Source of the DNA: Kribbella voronezhensis
Lineage (GTDB): Bacteria; Actinomycetota; Actinomycetes; Propionibacteriales; Kribbellaceae
Direction: 5' to 3'
Assembly: GCF_004365175.1 (NCBI RefSeq)
Contig: NZ_SOCE01000001.1
Location: 2,405,154-2,469,153, forward strand
Length of the DNA: 64,000 bases
In this document: positions 34,258-43,343 of the stretch, in pieces
Numbering within the stretch: the first letter of the stretch is position 1
Layout: each line of letters starts with the position of its first letter
Program-made: the position numbers and the translations under genes
The notes under the pieces: generated by a model
Seen by the model: the letters and a program-made list of their open reading frames with translations, nothing else
Database searches by the model: none
Told to the model about the DNA's origin: nothing

Positions 34258-35301
34258 ATGACGATTCGTGGTGCGCGGCGGACCGATACCAAGTTGTCCG
34301 ACGGCCGGGACCTGATCTACTACGACCCCGCCGACGCCGCCGTCCGGGTGCCGCTCGAGGACACCCGTGGACTGCCGGCCCCGAAGCCGCAGGTCGACCT
34401 GCGGATCGACCCGCTGACCGGCGACACGATCACGTACGCGACGCACCGCAACACCCGGACCTACCTGCCGCCCGCGGACCAGTGCCCGCTGTGCGCGAGC
34501 AAGCCGGGGAACCCGACCGAGATCCCCGACCACGACTACAACGTCGCCGTCTTCGAGAACCGGTTCCCGTCCTTCGCCGGTCCGGGCCGGGCCGAGGTGG
34601 TCTGCTTCACCAGCGACCACGACCAGTCCTTCACCAACCTCTCCCAGGGCCAGGCCCGGCTCGTCGTCGAGACCTGGGCCGACCGGACCGCCGAACTGAG
34701 CGCGCGACCGGACGTGGAGCACGTGTTCCCGTTCGAGAACCGCGGCCGCGAGATCGGCGTGACGCTGAGCCACCCGCACGGCCAGATCTACGCCTACCCG
34801 TTCCTGCCGCCGCGGATGCGCACCCTGCTGGACCGCGCGCGCGAACACCAGACCGTTGCCGGAAGCAACCTCTTCGCCGACATCCTCGCCACCGAACGCC
34901 GACAGGGCACCCGCGTGATCGCGGAGAACAGCACCTGGACCGCCTTCGTCCCCGAGGCCGCCCGCTGGCCGGTCGAGGTGCACCTGTACCCGCACCGCCA
35001 GGTCGCCGACATCTCCGAGCTGTCCGGTCCGGAGCGCGACGACTTCACCCAGCTCTACCTCGACGTACTGCGCCGGCTGGACGGCCTGTACGGCGATCCG
35101 CTGCCCTACATCGCCGCCTGGCACCAGGCACCGGTCCGCGTCGACCGCGAACTCGGCTACCTGCACCTCGAGGTGTTGTCGATCCGGCGGGCCGCGGACA
35201 AGATCAAGTACCTTGCCGGTTCCGAGTCCGGGATGGGCGCGTTCATCAGCGACACCCGGCCCGAGGACGTCGCCGAGACTCTGCGGAAGGTGGGTTCGTG
35301 A
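34258..35301 (+). CDS. galT: Galactose-1-phosphate uridylyltransferase
   Basis: This 347-residue Leloir-pathway enzyme transfers UMP from UDP-glucose to galactose-1-phosphate. Zinc ligands are visible in CPLCAS, and the active site HPHGQIYAYPF contains the HPH nucleophile region. VEVHLYPHRQVADISEL and YLHLEVLSIRRAADKIKYLA are also typical. ATG 34258 follows a -10 element by six bases. Its stop overlaps galK (GTGA), so the pair forms an operon. Confidence 0.95.
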   Translation: MTIRGARRTDTKLSDGRDLIYYDPADAAVRVPLEDTRGLPAPKPQVDLRIDPLTGDTITYATHRNTRTYLPPADQCPLCASKPGNPTEIPDHDYNVAVFENRFPSFAGPGRAEVVCFTSDHDQSFTNLSQGQARLVVETWADRTAELSARPDVEHVFPFENRGREIGVTLSHPHGQIYAYPFLPPRMRTLLDRAREHQTVAGSNLFADILATERRQGTRVIAENSTWTAFVPEAARWPVEVHLYPHRQVADISELSGPERDDFTQLYLDVLRRLDGLYGDPLPYIAAWHQAPVRVDRELGYLHLEVLSIRRAADKIKYLAGSESGMGAFISDTRPEDVAETLRKVGS

Positions 35302-36428
35302 GCACGTTCGAGGAGATCTTCCACACCGCCCCCGACGGCTCCTGGCGCGCACCCGGCCGGGTCAACCTGATCGGCGAGCACACCGACTACAACGACGGCC
35401 TGGTGATGCCGATCGCCCTGCCGAACCAGATCGTGGTGACCGCCTCCGCGCGCACCGACGGCCGGTTCGCGGTCGCGACGAAGGGGCAGCCGGGCGTCAT
35501 CGAGTTCACGCTGGCCGACCTGGCCCCCGGGTCCGTCGAGGACTGGGCGGCGTACCCGGCGGGAGCGGCCTGGGTACTGCGTGAGGCCGGCTACCCGATC
35601 GGCGGCGCCAACCTGCTGGTCGATTCCGACCTCCCGTCGGGGGCCGGCCTGTCGTCGTCCGCCGCCCTGTTGTGCGCGACAGCCGTTGCCCTGCTGGGAT
35701 TGAGCGGCGTCGAGGTCGATCCGGCCGAGGTCGCCCGGCTCGCGCAGAAGGCCGAGAATTCCTACGTCGGGGCGCCGGTCGGTCTGATGGACCAGATGGC
35801 GTCGATGTGCTGCACCGCCGGCCACGCCTTGTACTTCGACATCCGCGCGATGTCGACCGATCAGATCCCGTTCGACCCCGCGGCCGACGGACTCGCCTTG
35901 CTGGTGGTCGATGTGAAGGCACCGCACCGGCACGTCGACGGCGAGTACGCCGCCCGGCGGAAGAGCTGCGAGCAGGCCGCCGCCGAGCTCGGCGTACCGG
36001 CTCTGCGTTCCGTGGCGTTCGACGAGCTCGACGATGCGCTCACCCGGTTGACGGACGACGTCGTACGCCGCCGGGTGCGGCACGTGGTGACCGAGATCCG
36101 CCGGGTCGAGGAGGCGGTCGAGCTGATGCACGCCGGCCGGCTGCGCGATGTGGGTCCGCTGTTCACGGCATCGCATGTGTCGTTGCGCGACGACTTCGAG
36201 ATCACCGTGCCGGAGCTCGATGTCGCTGTGGACACAGCGCTGGCCGCCGGTGCTCTTGGTGCCCGGATGACCGGCGGCGGTTTCGGCGGCTGCATCATCG
36301 CCCTGGTCGAGGCCGACTCCGCCGACGCCACTCTCGCCGCGATCGAGAAGGCCTTCGCCGACCACGGCTTCACCGCACCGACCTCGCTCGCTGCGACTCC
36401 CTCCCCGGGAGCCTCGCGGATCTCCTGA
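35298..36428 (+). CDS. galK: Galactokinase
   Basis: This 376-residue GHMP kinase converts galactose to galactose-1-phosphate with ATP. The galactokinase signature GRVNLIGEHTDYNDGLVMPI is near the N-terminus, the GHMP ATP loop is LPSGAGLSSSAALLCA, and the C-terminal motif is ARMTGGGFGGCIIALVE. GTG 35298 overlaps the galT stop. A galE gene is not in the window. The divergent DeoR gene downstream is a candidate regulator. Confidence 0.95.
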   Translation: MSTFEEIFHTAPDGSWRAPGRVNLIGEHTDYNDGLVMPIALPNQIVVTASARTDGRFAVATKGQPGVIEFTLADLAPGSVEDWAAYPAGAAWVLREAGYPIGGANLLVDSDLPSGAGLSSSAALLCATAVALLGLSGVEVDPAEVARLAQKAENSYVGAPVGLMDQMASMCCTAGHALYFDIRAMSTDQIPFDPAADGLALLVVDVKAPHRHVDGEYAARRKSCEQAAAELGVPALRSVAFDELDDALTRLTDDVVRRRVRHVVTEIRRVEEAVELMHAGRLRDVGPLFTASHVSLRDDFEITVPELDVAVDTALAAGALGARMTGGGFGGCIIALVEADSADATLAAIEKAFADHGFTAPTSLAATPSPGASRIS

Positions 36429-36458
36429 CCCATCCGCCTGGCGACGCCGGTGGCGTCG

Positions 36459-37277
36459 TCAGGACGCGATGACCAGTTCGCAGTTGGTGTCGCGCATCGC
36501 CTTGCGGGCGGCGGTGGACAGACCGGAGTCGGTGACGACCAGGTCCAGGTCGCCCCAGCCGGCGAACGTGCTCAGGCCGACCGTGCCCCACTTGGTGTGG
36601 TCGGCGACGACGACCACCTCGCGGCTGGCGGCGATGAAGGACCGGTTGGTCTCGGCCTCCATCAGGTTCGGCGTACTCAGGCCGTGCTCGGCATCGACGC
36701 CGTGCGCGCCGAGGAAGAGCAGGTCGAGGTGCAGCGACTGCAGCGCGGCGGTCGCGATCGGGCCGACCAGCGCGTCCGACGGCGTCCGGATGCCGCCGAT
36801 CAGGACGACGGTGCGATCCGACCGGCCGTTGCCGTGGAACACGTCGGCGATCCGGGCCGAATTCGTCACCACGGTGAGGTTCTCGACCCGGAGCAACTGG
36901 CGGGCCAGCGCGTAGGTCGTCGTACCGGCGCCGATGCCGATCGCGCTGTCCGGCTGCACCCGGCGGGCGGCCTCGGCGGCGATCGCGTGCTTGGCGGCGG
37001 ATTCCTGCGTGAGCTTGGCGTCGAACCCGGGCTCGTGCGCGCTGCGCAGCCCGACCGAGGTGGCGCCACCGTGCACCTTGTGCAGCAGGCCGCTGGAGTC
37101 GAGCGCGTCCAGGTCGCGGCGGATCGTCATGTCCGAGACGCCGAACCGCTCGACCAGCTCGGCGACCGTGATCGCGCCCCGGCTGTTGACCTCGGCAACG
37201 ATCGTGGCCTGCCGCTGGGCAGCGAGCTGACCGCCCCGGCCGCGGGACGGTTCGGCATTCACTCCAGCTGCGCTCAC
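36459..37277 (-). CDS. DeoR/GlpR family transcriptional regulator
   Basis: This 272-residue sugar-phosphate-responsive repressor has an N-terminal HTH (AVTVAELVERF-like; visible VSDMTIRRDLDALDSSGLLH) with HGGA linker, and a C-terminal DeoRC domain (SAIGIGAGTTTYALARQLLR; GPIATAALQSLHLDLLFLGA). It probably controls galTK, given its position and the shared GTTGRTTTATG motif. GTG 37277 sits six bases after a TAGGCT -10-like hexamer, so its own transcript may be leaderless. Confidence 0.92.
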   Translation of the reverse strand: MSAAGVNAEPSRGRGGQLAAQRQATIVAEVNSRGAITVAELVERFGVSDMTIRRDLDALDSSGLLHKVHGGATSVGLRSAHEPGFDAKLTQESAAKHAIAAEAARRVQPDSAIGIGAGTTTYALARQLLRVENLTVVTNSARIADVFHGNGRSDRTVVLIGGIRTPSDALVGPIATAALQSLHLDLLFLGAHGVDAEHGLSTPNLMEAETNRSFIAASREVVVVADHTKWGTVGLSTFAGWGDLDLVVTDSGLSTAARKAMRDTNCELVIAS

Positions 37278-37321
37278 AGCGACAGCCTAAGCGGTTCTCC
37301 TCCCCTTTGCAGTGCGAAAAC

Positions 37322-37332
37322 GTTGATTTATG
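37322..37332 (-). promoter_or_regulatory. Motif shared with the galT promoter, upstream of the DeoR gene
   Basis: GTTGATTTATG on the plus strand, 45 bases upstream of the DeoR start, matches the galT element in 10 of 11 bases. It is a possible autoregulatory site. Confidence 0.35.
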
Positions 37333-37390
37333 TGCCGTGCGGGCCCGAAATCTGTTTGCTGGCCGAGCGGCGGCTTTGGGAGGCTGGGGT

Positions 37391-38548
37391 ATGCGATTCC
37401 CTGAGGACGTTCCCGTACTGCGCGATGATCGTGACACCAGCACGGTGACGCTGCGGGCACACACCGCCGACGACATCGGACCGGCGTACGAGGCCTGCCA
37501 GGACCCCGAGATGCAGCGCTGGACCACGATCCCGGTGCCGTACGAGCGGGAGAACGCGGTCCACTACCTCACCGAGTTCGTCCCGGCCGGCTGGCGGGAC
37601 GGCAATTCCTGGGCCTGGGCGATCGAGTACGACGGCCGGTACGCCGGCACGATCGACCTGCGGCCCGGCGACGGTGGCGTCGGTGAGGTCGGGTTCGCGG
37701 TGGCGCCGTGGGCTCGCGGCCACGGGGTGATGACCAGAGCCTTGAAGCTGGCGGTCGACCACGCCTTCGAACAGGGCTGGACCCGGGTGATCTGGCGCGC
37801 GTACGTCGGCAACTGGGGATCTCGCCGGGTCGCCTGGAAGGCCGGGTTCCGCGGTCTGGTGACGGTTCCCGACGGCGGGGTCGCGCGCGGCGTACGGAAG
37901 GACGAGTGGATCGCCACCCGGAGCCGGGACGATGCTGCCGAGCCGGCCGGGCACTGGTGGCAGGTGCCGACGCTGGAAGGCGACGGACTGCGGTTGCGGG
38001 CGCTTCGTAGTACTGATGCCAAACGCGTGATGGAGGCGTGCAACGACGAACGGACCCAGCACTGGCTGGCCGGCATGCCGTCGCCGTACCAGTTCGAGGA
38101 CGCGGAGGCGTTCATCACGGGCCGGTTGGAGAACCTTGCCAGCGGCGAAGGAGTCTCCTGGGCGATCGCGGATCCGGAGACCGACGACCTGCTCGGCAAC
38201 GTCAGCGTGTTCGACCTGAAGAACCGGATCGACGGAAGCGTCGGCGAAGTCGGCTACTGGCTGCACCCCGAGGCCCGCGGGCGCGGCGTGATGTCGGCCG
38301 CGGTCGGCCTCGCGATCAAGCACGCCTTCAAGCCGATCGACGAGGGCGGTCTGGGCCGCCGGCGGCTGATGCTGTTCGCTGCCGAAGGCAACACAGCCTC
38401 CGCGCACGTGGCCGTCGCCAACGGCTTCACCCTCACCGGTACGGCGCGCGCCGCGAGCCCCAGGCGCGACGGGAGCTACGACAACCTGCTCTGCTTCGAC
38501 CTCCTCGCGACCGACCGGCCGCAGTCGGCCGCGGCGACGGAAAGTTAG
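37391..38548 (+). CDS. Tandem GNAT acetyltransferase (two domains)
   Basis: This 385-residue fusion has two RimJ/RimL-type acetyltransferase domains. Domain 1 spans about residues 1-175 (GEVGFAVAPWARGHGVMTRAL is its acetyl-CoA loop) and domain 2 about 190-375 (GEVGYWLHPEARGRGVMSAA). Both pyrophosphate loops look intact. A substrate such as a ribosomal N-terminus or small amine is possible, but none is indicated. ATG 37391 is preceded by GGGAGG at seven bases. Confidence 0.88.
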   Translation: MRFPEDVPVLRDDRDTSTVTLRAHTADDIGPAYEACQDPEMQRWTTIPVPYERENAVHYLTEFVPAGWRDGNSWAWAIEYDGRYAGTIDLRPGDGGVGEVGFAVAPWARGHGVMTRALKLAVDHAFEQGWTRVIWRAYVGNWGSRRVAWKAGFRGLVTVPDGGVARGVRKDEWIATRSRDDAAEPAGHWWQVPTLEGDGLRLRALRSTDAKRVMEACNDERTQHWLAGMPSPYQFEDAEAFITGRLENLASGEGVSWAIADPETDDLLGNVSVFDLKNRIDGSVGEVGYWLHPEARGRGVMSAAVGLAIKHAFKPIDEGGLGRRRLMLFAAEGNTASAHVAVANGFTLTGTARAASPRRDGSYDNLLCFDLLATDRPQSAAATES

Positions 38549-38655
38549 GGAAAGGCAACGATCCGTGCGGGAAGTGGTCGCCCTATGCGACCGATTGGTG
38601 CCGCCCGACACATCTTCCCCTCGCCGTGCGGCGTTCTGACTGGTTGAATCGACGA

Positions 38656-39318
38656 GTGAGAGATCGTGAGGAACTCGTCCGCCGCTGGCAGGCCGGGTGG
38701 TCTGTGTCGCGGGGCTGGACCAAGGTCGACGACGACAACGACGGGATCCTGACCGTCCGCGCGGGGGAGGACAACCGCGCGATGGAGTACGTCGTCCTGG
38801 ACGCGGACGACAAACCCGAGCGGGTGGAGCGGGCCGCCGAGCTGGCGCTGAACGCCGGCGGCGGCCGCGGCGCGGGCTGGATCACGCTGGCCACCGACGA
38901 TCGCGAGGCCCGGGTCGAACAACTGGAGGACCTCGGGCTGGAGGTGCAGCGCGAGCAGGACTGGCTGATGACGATCCAGCTGTCCGAGCAGCCCGCCCTG
39001 ACCGTGAACGAGCGCTACACGCTGCACTCCGAGGTCGAGTCCGACCTGATCATCACCCGGGCCACGCTGCACGGCGGGGTGGTCTCGAGCGGCCGGATGG
39101 CCGTGGTCGGCGAGGACGCGGTGGCGGACCGGATCGAGACCGATCCGGCGCACCGAAGGCGCGGGCTGGGCAGTGCGGTGATGGCGTCCCTGGTCGAGAC
39201 CGCGGCGGGCCAGGGCGCCAAACGCGGCATCCTGATCGCCTCGATCGACGGGCTGCGGCTCTACCGCAGCCTCGGCTGGAAGGTCGTCGCCGACATCGTC
39301 ATCGCCCGCTCGGCCTAG
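38656..39318 (+). CDS. GNAT family N-acetyltransferase
   Basis: This 220-residue protein has a C-terminal acetyltransferase core: RIETDPAHRRRGLGSAVMAS is the acetyl-CoA loop and LYRSLGWKVVADIVIARSA is the final strand region. The N-terminal half (RRWQAGWSVSRGWTKVDDD) is less conserved. GTG 38656 is the most likely start; no clear ribosome-binding site is visible. Its last four bases overlap the convergent epimerase gene. The substrate is unknown. Confidence 0.82.
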   Translation: MRDREELVRRWQAGWSVSRGWTKVDDDNDGILTVRAGEDNRAMEYVVLDADDKPERVERAAELALNAGGGRGAGWITLATDDREARVEQLEDLGLEVQREQDWLMTIQLSEQPALTVNERYTLHSEVESDLIITRATLHGGVVSSGRMAVVGEDAVADRIETDPAHRRRGLGSAVMASLVETAAGQGAKRGILIASIDGLRLYRSLGWKVVADIVIARSA

Positions 39319-40241
39319 CCCGGAACCGTCGCCATCAGGTGGATGACGGTTTCGCGCAGGGCCTGGTCGGTGCCGACCGGTTCGATGCCGAACTTCTCCG
39401 TGGCGGCGGAGGAGTCGAGCACGAACGGTCGCCGGAACTGGTACTGCAGTTCGCGGATCTCCCTGGCCTGCTTGTTGACCAAGCCGCCGAGCCACAGCAC
39501 GGCCGGCGGCATCGAGCGCACCTTGGGAGCCGGCAGACCGGCGATGGCCGCCGCCCGCGTCGCCAGCTCGCGGACCGAGAGCGGCGGCGCGGTTGGGACA
39601 TGCCAGCTCCGGCCCCACGCGCTCTCGTCCGCCGCGACCGCGATCAAGGTGCGGGCCACGTCGCCGACGTACGTCCAGCTGTGCGGTGCGTCCAGGTCGG
39701 CCGGGATCGACGTCGCCTTGCCCCGGAGTACGCCGGGGAGGACGCCGACCGTGAAGAAGGAGGCTGCTCCCGCGCCGAGGTAGTCGGAGCCGCGGACCTC
39801 CGCAGTACGGATCCGGCCGTCGCGATGGGCGGCGAGTGCGTCGGCCCACAGCCTTGCACGGACCCGGCCCTTGACCGAGTTCGGCCGCCCTTCGTCTTGC
39901 TCTGTCATCGGATGTGTCGGTGCGCCGTACCCGTAGAGATTGCCGGTGGTGACCAGCAGTGCGCCGGTGGTGTGGGCCGTTTCGATGAGCGATGCACCGA
40001 GCGGCGGCCAGTCCGTGGCCCATTTGCCGTACGCCGGACCGCCGCAGCTGAAGAGAGTGCCGGCGCCTGCCGCGATGCGGCTCAACTCGGTCGCATCGGT
40101 GGCGTCGGCGGCGACCTTCTCGATCCGTGAGTGCTCGGGACCGGTGCCGTTCCGGGTGACCACCTTGACCTGTTCGCCCTGCTCTGCAAGGAGTTTTGCG
40201 ACCGCCGTACCGACGGGACCTGCCCCTACGACAACCCGCAC
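39315..40241 (-). CDS. NAD-dependent epimerase/dehydratase-like protein
   Basis: This 308-residue Rossmann protein starts MRVVVGAGPVGTAVAKLLAE (GxGxxG). The middle contains TTGNLYGYGAP, with Tyr in the extended-SDR position, and HSWTYVGDVARTLIAVAADE is typical of the epimerase family. A degenerate YxxxK is not clearly seen, so the catalytic class is uncertain; NAD(P)H-binding or quinone-reductase-like roles are possible. GTG 40241 has AAGGAGG seven bases upstream, an excellent ribosome site. Confidence 0.83.
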   Translation of the reverse strand: MRVVVGAGPVGTAVAKLLAEQGEQVKVVTRNGTGPEHSRIEKVAADATDATELSRIAAGAGTLFSCGGPAYGKWATDWPPLGASLIETAHTTGALLVTTGNLYGYGAPTHPMTEQDEGRPNSVKGRVRARLWADALAAHRDGRIRTAEVRGSDYLGAGAASFFTVGVLPGVLRGKATSIPADLDAPHSWTYVGDVARTLIAVAADESAWGRSWHVPTAPPLSVRELATRAAAIAGLPAPKVRSMPPAVLWLGGLVNKQAREIRELQYQFRRPFVLDSSAATEKFGIEPVGTDQALRETVIHLMATVPG

Positions 40242-40358
40242 TGTGTCTCCTCCTTGCGTTGTGGGCTAGCGCGGTACACGCCGACGCCGTACGTCAAAGC
40301 TTCGTCAATGCGAGGGTCAGGTAGCTCACGAAGTCTCGTGGTCGGCGACGGGATCCGC

Positions 40359-40364
40359 TACGGT
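40359..40364 (+). promoter_or_regulatory. -10 element, leaderless start of the first CAP gene
   Basis: TACGGT ends seven bases before GTG 40372. No clear -35 is seen. Confidence 0.4.
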
Positions 40365-40371
40365 CCCTCGC

Positions 40372-41229
40372 GTGACGAACCCGCCCAACGGCCAGAACCC
40401 CTTCTTTCCTTCGGAGAACGGGCCCGACGACTACAGCAGTGAGGAACCCAGAGGTCACCGTCGACGCAAGCGTGGTGTCGCTGGGCCGATCGTCGGAGCT
40501 CTGGCGGTCCTGAGTCTGGTCGCCGCCGGTGGCTGGTACGTGACGCGTGACGGCAAGGACGCGGTCGCCACCGGACAGCACGATCCGCTGACGTCGGTGG
40601 TGACCGACGAGGTGAGTACTCCCCCGACGGACGACGTAACGCCGACGCCCACCCCTAAGCCCACGCCGACGCCGTCGAAGACGCCGAGCAAGACCCCCAG
40701 CGCGACACCGACGCCGACGCGGTCGACGACGGCTCCGAGCCGGCACGCCACCAGGACGCCCCGGCCGACGCCGACCGAGACCAGCCACACCACCAAGCCG
40801 ACGACCAAGCCGACGACGAAGCCGCCGGTGCCGAGTGGTTCGAAGGAGGCGCAGGTCCTGGCGCTCACGAACAACGAGCGCGCGAAGGCCGGCTGCGGAC
40901 CGCTGCGGACGAACAGCGCGCTGACCCGCGCGGCCGACCTGCACGCGACCGACATGGTCGTGCACCACTTCTTCGACCACAACAGCCAGGACGGCCGCAG
41001 CCCGTTCGACCGGATGAAGGCGGCCGGGTTCACCGGCGGCGCGATGGCGGAGAACATCGCCGTCGGGTACAGCAGCGCGGCGGCCGTGGTGGACGGCTGG
41101 ATGCACAGCGAGGGACACCGTCGCAACATCCTCAACTGCTCGTACACGATGATCGGCATCGGCTACGACAGCGGGCAGGTCAAACCCGAATGGGGCAACG
41201 GAAGCTGGGTCCAGGACTTCGGCGGCTGA
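40372..41229 (+). CDS. CAP-superfamily membrane-anchored protein 1
   Basis: This 285-residue protein has a basic cytoplasmic start (HRRRKRG), a transmembrane helix at about 35-57, a long Thr/Pro/Lys-rich spacer (about 75-155), and a C-terminal CAP (SCP/PR1) domain. The CAP cavity residues are visible: His in RAADLHATDM, Glu in AMAENIAVGY and His in SEGHRRNILN. Bacterial CAP proteins are extracytoplasmic with poorly known function, possibly binding lipids or small ligands. It is the first of three tandem paralogues. Confidence 0.9.
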   Translation: MTNPPNGQNPFFPSENGPDDYSSEEPRGHRRRKRGVAGPIVGALAVLSLVAAGGWYVTRDGKDAVATGQHDPLTSVVTDEVSTPPTDDVTPTPTPKPTPTPSKTPSKTPSATPTPTRSTTAPSRHATRTPRPTPTETSHTTKPTTKPTTKPPVPSGSKEAQVLALTNNERAKAGCGPLRTNSALTRAADLHATDMVVHHFFDHNSQDGRSPFDRMKAAGFTGGAMAENIAVGYSSAAAVVDGWMHSEGHRRNILNCSYTMIGIGYDSGQVKPEWGNGSWVQDFGG

Positions 41230-41406
41230 CCGGTCGCGGCACGTTTCCGGGCCAACCTTCGGTGATCGTTAAGACGCCTTACCGAGGCGTAACGGTGACC
41301 TCGCGCATCGGTTAGGGTCACTGTTCGGTAACCAGGGGGGCCTGGCAACGAACGACGGGGAACGACGGACTTCCGGTACGACGAACTGAAGAGGATTCGC
41401 CCACCC

Positions 41407-42351
41407 ATGACGGAATCGCCAACCCCTGGGCGACACCGCGGTCGACGAGCCGCGCCGAAGAAGCGACGAGGCCTGGTCGGCCCGATCGTCAGCGCGCTGT
41501 CGGTGCTGCTGGCCATCGGACCGGTGGTCTGGCTGGTCACGGCGCATGACGGCTCCGCCGTCGCCACGGACGACACCAAGGTCCTGAACATCTCCCAGGA
41601 CGACTCCGGCCCGGCCGCTGTCGACGACACCAGCACGATCGCCGGCAAGAAGCCGGGCCGGCAGGTCACCGTCACCGCGACCCTGCCGAACGGTGTCACC
41701 ACCACGATCACTCCGTCCGGTACACCGCAGCTCGGGTCGGCCGAGTCCACCGCGAGCACCACTCCCTCAGGCGGGCCGACCTCGACGCCGGGCGAGGTCA
41801 CCACGGTGACCGTCACGCCGAAGGCGCCGCGGACGATCGAAGGCAAGCCGAAGCCGCCGAAACCGCCGAAGACGACCGGCACGCCGACGAAGACGGTCAC
41901 GGCCACCCAAACCCCGGACGACCCGCCGCCTCCGCCGGCCGGTGGTGGCGGCACCAGCGCCGAGGAGCGTGAGGTCCTCGACCTGACCAACGCGGCCCGG
42001 CGCAACCAGGGCTGTGGCCCGTTGTCGCTGGACGACAGCCTGGTCGAGGCAGCCGGCAAGCACGCCTCCGACATGGTCCGCAGGCACTACATGGACCACA
42101 CCAACCCGGACGGTCAGGACCCCGGCGACCGGATGGCCGCGGCCGGCTGGCATGGCTCCGGCTGGGGCGAGAACATCGCCGCCGGCTACAGCACCGCGCA
42201 GAAGGTGTTCAACGCCTGGATGAACAGCGACGGGCACCGCGCGAACATCCTGAACTGCAGGTTCAACCGGATCGGCATCGGGTACGACCCGGGCCAGGTG
42301 AAGTCCGAGTGGGGACCGGGCAGCTGGGTTCAGGACTTCGGCCGCAACTGA
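41407..42351 (+). CDS. CAP-superfamily membrane-anchored protein 2
   Basis: This 314-residue paralogue has the same plan: basic N-terminus (RHRGRRAAPKKRRGL), a membrane helix (GPIVSALSVLLAIGPVVWLV), a Thr/Pro/Lys-rich spacer and a CAP domain. Cavity residues are intact: His in AAGKHASDMV, Glu in GWGENIAAGY and His in SDGHRANILN. The CAP domain ends like that of protein 1 (SEWGPGSWVQDFGRN). The 177-base gap from gene 1 holds an inverted repeat, ACGCCT-n5-AGGCGT, near 41274. A 45-base gap leads to gene 3. Confidence 0.9.
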   Translation: MTESPTPGRHRGRRAAPKKRRGLVGPIVSALSVLLAIGPVVWLVTAHDGSAVATDDTKVLNISQDDSGPAAVDDTSTIAGKKPGRQVTVTATLPNGVTTTITPSGTPQLGSAESTASTTPSGGPTSTPGEVTTVTVTPKAPRTIEGKPKPPKPPKTTGTPTKTVTATQTPDDPPPPPAGGGGTSAEEREVLDLTNAARRNQGCGPLSLDDSLVEAAGKHASDMVRRHYMDHTNPDGQDPGDRMAAAGWHGSGWGENIAAGYSTAQKVFNAWMNSDGHRANILNCRFNRIGIGYDPGQVKSEWGPGSWVQDFGRN

Positions 42352-42396
42352 CCTCTTCGCCTCGGGGGACGGCGACCGTGAAGGGAACACCAAGCA

Positions 42397-43242
42397 ATGT
42401 CAGCACCCGGCGCCACACGAGCCCGGCGCGGCCGTCGAGCCGCTGAAACACCGTCCAGGGTGAAGCGGACGCTGGTCGCGATCGGCACCGTCATCCTGGT
42501 CATCACTCCGATCTCCTGGATCCTGTTGCACGAACCGCAGTCGGACCAGGCCGACGCCTCGATCCCGTACGTCACCAGGGACGACGACACCTACATCACC
42601 GCCTCCAACGAGCCGGTGGTGCACACCAGCGACACACCGTCGCCCAGTACGCCGACGCCACCCGCGACGCCGACCAAACCGACCCGTACGCCGTCCGCCA
42701 CACCAACTCCCGGCGACGACCCGACGAGGACGCCCTCGACTCACCCGACGACCGTGCCGACGAACGGCCCGGGCGACCAGGCGAGCACACCGCCGGTCGA
42801 GCCGACCCGCGGCGGGGACTCGCACAGCACCACGCCGACGCCGGTCCCCAGCAAGACGACGACGCAGCCACCGGCCGACGACGGCAGCATGACCGCCGAC
42901 GAGCAGCAGTTGTTCTCGCTGATCGACGACGCGCGGGTGCAGAACGGCTGCGCACCGCTGGCCCGCGACAGCAACCTGACCGGCAATGCCCGCAATGAGG
43001 CCGTCGATCGGGCGGACACCGGCGACGTCTCCTCCACCGAACAGTCCAAGGCGTCGGCCGGTGGCGAGGACATGTCCGCGCAGGCAGCGTTCGATCGGCT
43101 GAAGAGCCGGAGCTCGAGCACGCTGCTCAACTGCGGTCTGCGGGAACTCGGCGTCGGCCGCGACACAGCGAAGTACCAGACGTGCTTCCTGTTGTTCTGC
43201 AGCAACCACACCAGGGTCGCCTGGGTGGCTGACTTCCAGTAG
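42397..43242 (+). CDS. CAP-like membrane-anchored protein 3, cavity residues lost
   Basis: This 281-residue protein shares the N-terminal plan (basic region, helix LVAIGTVILVITPISWILL, Thr/Pro-rich spacer), and its C-terminal domain aligns in order with its neighbours (FSLIDDARVQNGCAPLARDS; LLNCGLRELGVGRD). The usual cavity residues are absent: no HATDM-type His, no ENIA-type Glu and no SxGHR His. Two added cysteines (TCFLLFCS) might form a disulphide. It is most likely a neofunctionalised or decaying paralogue. Confidence 0.82.
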   Translation: MSAPGATRARRGRRAAETPSRVKRTLVAIGTVILVITPISWILLHEPQSDQADASIPYVTRDDDTYITASNEPVVHTSDTPSPSTPTPPATPTKPTRTPSATPTPGDDPTRTPSTHPTTVPTNGPGDQASTPPVEPTRGGDSHSTTPTPVPSKTTTQPPADDGSMTADEQQLFSLIDDARVQNGCAPLARDSNLTGNARNEAVDRADTGDVSSTEQSKASAGGEDMSAQAAFDRLKSRSSSTLLNCGLRELGVGRDTAKYQTCFLLFCSNHTRVAWVADFQ

Positions 43243-43343
43243 CGGCTCGACTACCCAGCACGGCGGCTCGGCGACGTCGGGCCGCTGTGGTGGTGTTTGG
43301 TGCGACCATGGAGGAAGTTCCATCCACCTTGGCGGGAGGCCGG

